NCBI GenBank assembly: GCA_008330645.1
Contig: VLTN01000099.1
Span: 1-63,053, forward strand
Direction of reading: 5' to 3'
Source of the DNA: Cafeteria roenbergensis
Lineage: Eukaryota; Sar; Bigyra; Bicosoecida; Cafeteriaceae
Length of the DNA: 63,053 nt
Within the stretch, counting starts at the first letter, position 1, and each line of letters starts with the position of its first letter. The notes below the pieces were generated by a model. It was not told the DNA's origin and searched no databases. It saw only the letters and a list, made by a program, of their open reading frames with translations. Positions 62,597-63,053 of the stretch are shown in pieces. Made by a program: the position numbers and the translations under genes.

Positions 62597-63053
62597 TGAT
62601 GAGTCAATACCCGACAGAGGAAAAGATCCCGCGCACAGGCTGAGGCAGAGGCACAGGCTCAAGCTGAGGCTGAAGCACAGGCTCAGGCTGAGGCCGAAGC
62701 TCAGGCACAGGCTCAGGCTCAGGCGCAGGCTAAGGCTCAGGCTAAACAAAAAGCAAAGGCTGAAGCAAAGGCTAAACGGGAAGCAAGGAAGAACACACCG
62801 GCAAACAAAAGAGCAACTGCTAATACTGACGCTGTACTCATGGCATCTTCTCCAGAACTTCAATCAATGCCGGCGGCGGCGGCGTCTTCAGGATATAGAG
62901 CACCTCGTCGTCGCCTTCGGTTTGGGGAAACTCCATCACCAGGATTGGGTGCAGTTGCAAAAGCTGAATTTGGAAGCCCAGAAGAAACCAAGGCAAGAGC
63001 ATCGTCGAAGCGTAAAGGCGCAAAATCGCTCATTTTAAAGGGTGAGACCGCTA
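62597..63053 (+). pseudogene. Frameshifted gene with Ala-Gln/Ala-Glu repeats, continues beyond window
   Basis: ATGATGAGTCAATACCCG (62597) opens a frame that stops at 62642. One base away, a second frame runs from about 62633 to the window end without a stop. It encodes about 30 dipeptides of the type AQ/AE/AK (a probable long helix or coiled coil), then KQKAKAEAKAKREARKN, a Ser/Ala-rich part (LMASSPELQSMPAAAASSGY), and a basic part (YRAPRRRLRF, ASSKRKGAKS). One frameshift, possibly a sequencing error in the repeat, separates start and body. Structural or DNA-binding function possible; no family recognised. Confidence 0.4.

Larger units (their letters stand above)
52072..63053. mobile_element. 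Endogenous mavirus-like virophage (EMALE) or close polinton relative, right end outside window
   Basis: Composition changes abruptly from GC-rich host to AT-rich at 52072. The segment encodes retroviral-type integrase, FtsK/HerA-family packaging ATPase, adenain-like cysteine protease, minor capsid (penton) and major capsid proteins, a primase-helicase fragment, and unknown genes. The order ATPase, protease, minor capsid, major capsid on one strand is the conserved virophage block, and the deduced lengths (296, 191, 300 and 608 residues) are close to those of mavirus as I remember them. Integrase with chromodomain is also a mavirus/Maverick trait. No protein-primed DNA polymerase is in the window; it may lie to the right. 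Several genes right of the ATPase are frameshifted, so the element is probably not intact. Confidence 0.88.

Overview
The window looks like nuclear DNA of a very GC-rich, intron-containing flagellate. Introns of about 100-360 bp are common, a ciliary protein is encoded, and there is a four-domain Ca2+ channel, a K+-independent type proton pyrophosphatase, two Sec24 genes, SUMO and an SR-type splicing factor. The last 11 kb are abruptly AT-richer and carry an integrated mavirus-like virophage (endogenous mavirus-like element, EMALE, or close polinton relative). GC-rich host DNA combined with an AT-richer EMALE is known from the bicosoecid Cafeteria. A Cafeteria-like stramenopile is therefore my best guess, but this is inference from gene content, not a database match.

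Layout. 1-6.5 kb: 3' part of a huge cell-surface protein gene, frameshifted in places. 6.7-8.2 kb: long-chain type acyl-CoA dehydrogenase (3 exons). 8.6-11.2 kb: 398-bp satellite, 6.5 copies. 11.4-15.2 kb: divergent SERINC and CFAP161/calcyphosin-like genes. 15.5-17.5 kb: SRSF1-like splicing factor with a 923-bp intron. 18.6-26.6 kb: two convergent Sec24 paralogues. 27.2-30.3 kb: vacuolar-type H+-pyrophosphatase (3 exons). 30.8-32.9 kb: divergent QTRT2 and SUMO. 33.5-41.7 kb: voltage-gated Ca2+ channel (4 exons, EEEE filter). 42.5-43.8 kb: alpha/beta hydrolase. 43.9-50.1 kb: repeat-rich tract with two 5'-truncated non-LTR retrotransposon ends, a tandem array of retrotransposon 3' ends, a 280-bp repeat pair and an orphan ORF. 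50.5-52.0 kb: ankyrin gene in which each of exons 2-6 is one 99-bp ankyrin repeat. It is cut off by the viral element.

The element starts at a perfect 132-bp palindrome (52072-52203), followed by direct repeats with 24-bp palindromes. It then holds an unknown gene, the 3' fragment of a D5-type primase-helicase, an ankyrin-like gene, a DDE integrase with chromodomain, and the virophage morphogenesis block ATPase-protease-minor capsid-major capsid. Decayed or frameshifted genes follow to the window end. The right terminus is not in the window. Viral starts share a TAG(A/G)-type motif just before the ATG, and three intergenic regions carry the same composite inverted-hairpin module. The integrase would insert the element; ATPase, protease and the two capsid proteins would build and mature the particle. 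Mavirus-type elements are known to be reactivated by, and to inhibit, a co-infecting giant virus, so a host antiviral role is plausible but not shown here.

Several single-base homopolymer differences break otherwise good genes (near 3955 and 15795), so part of the apparent gene damage may be sequencing error.
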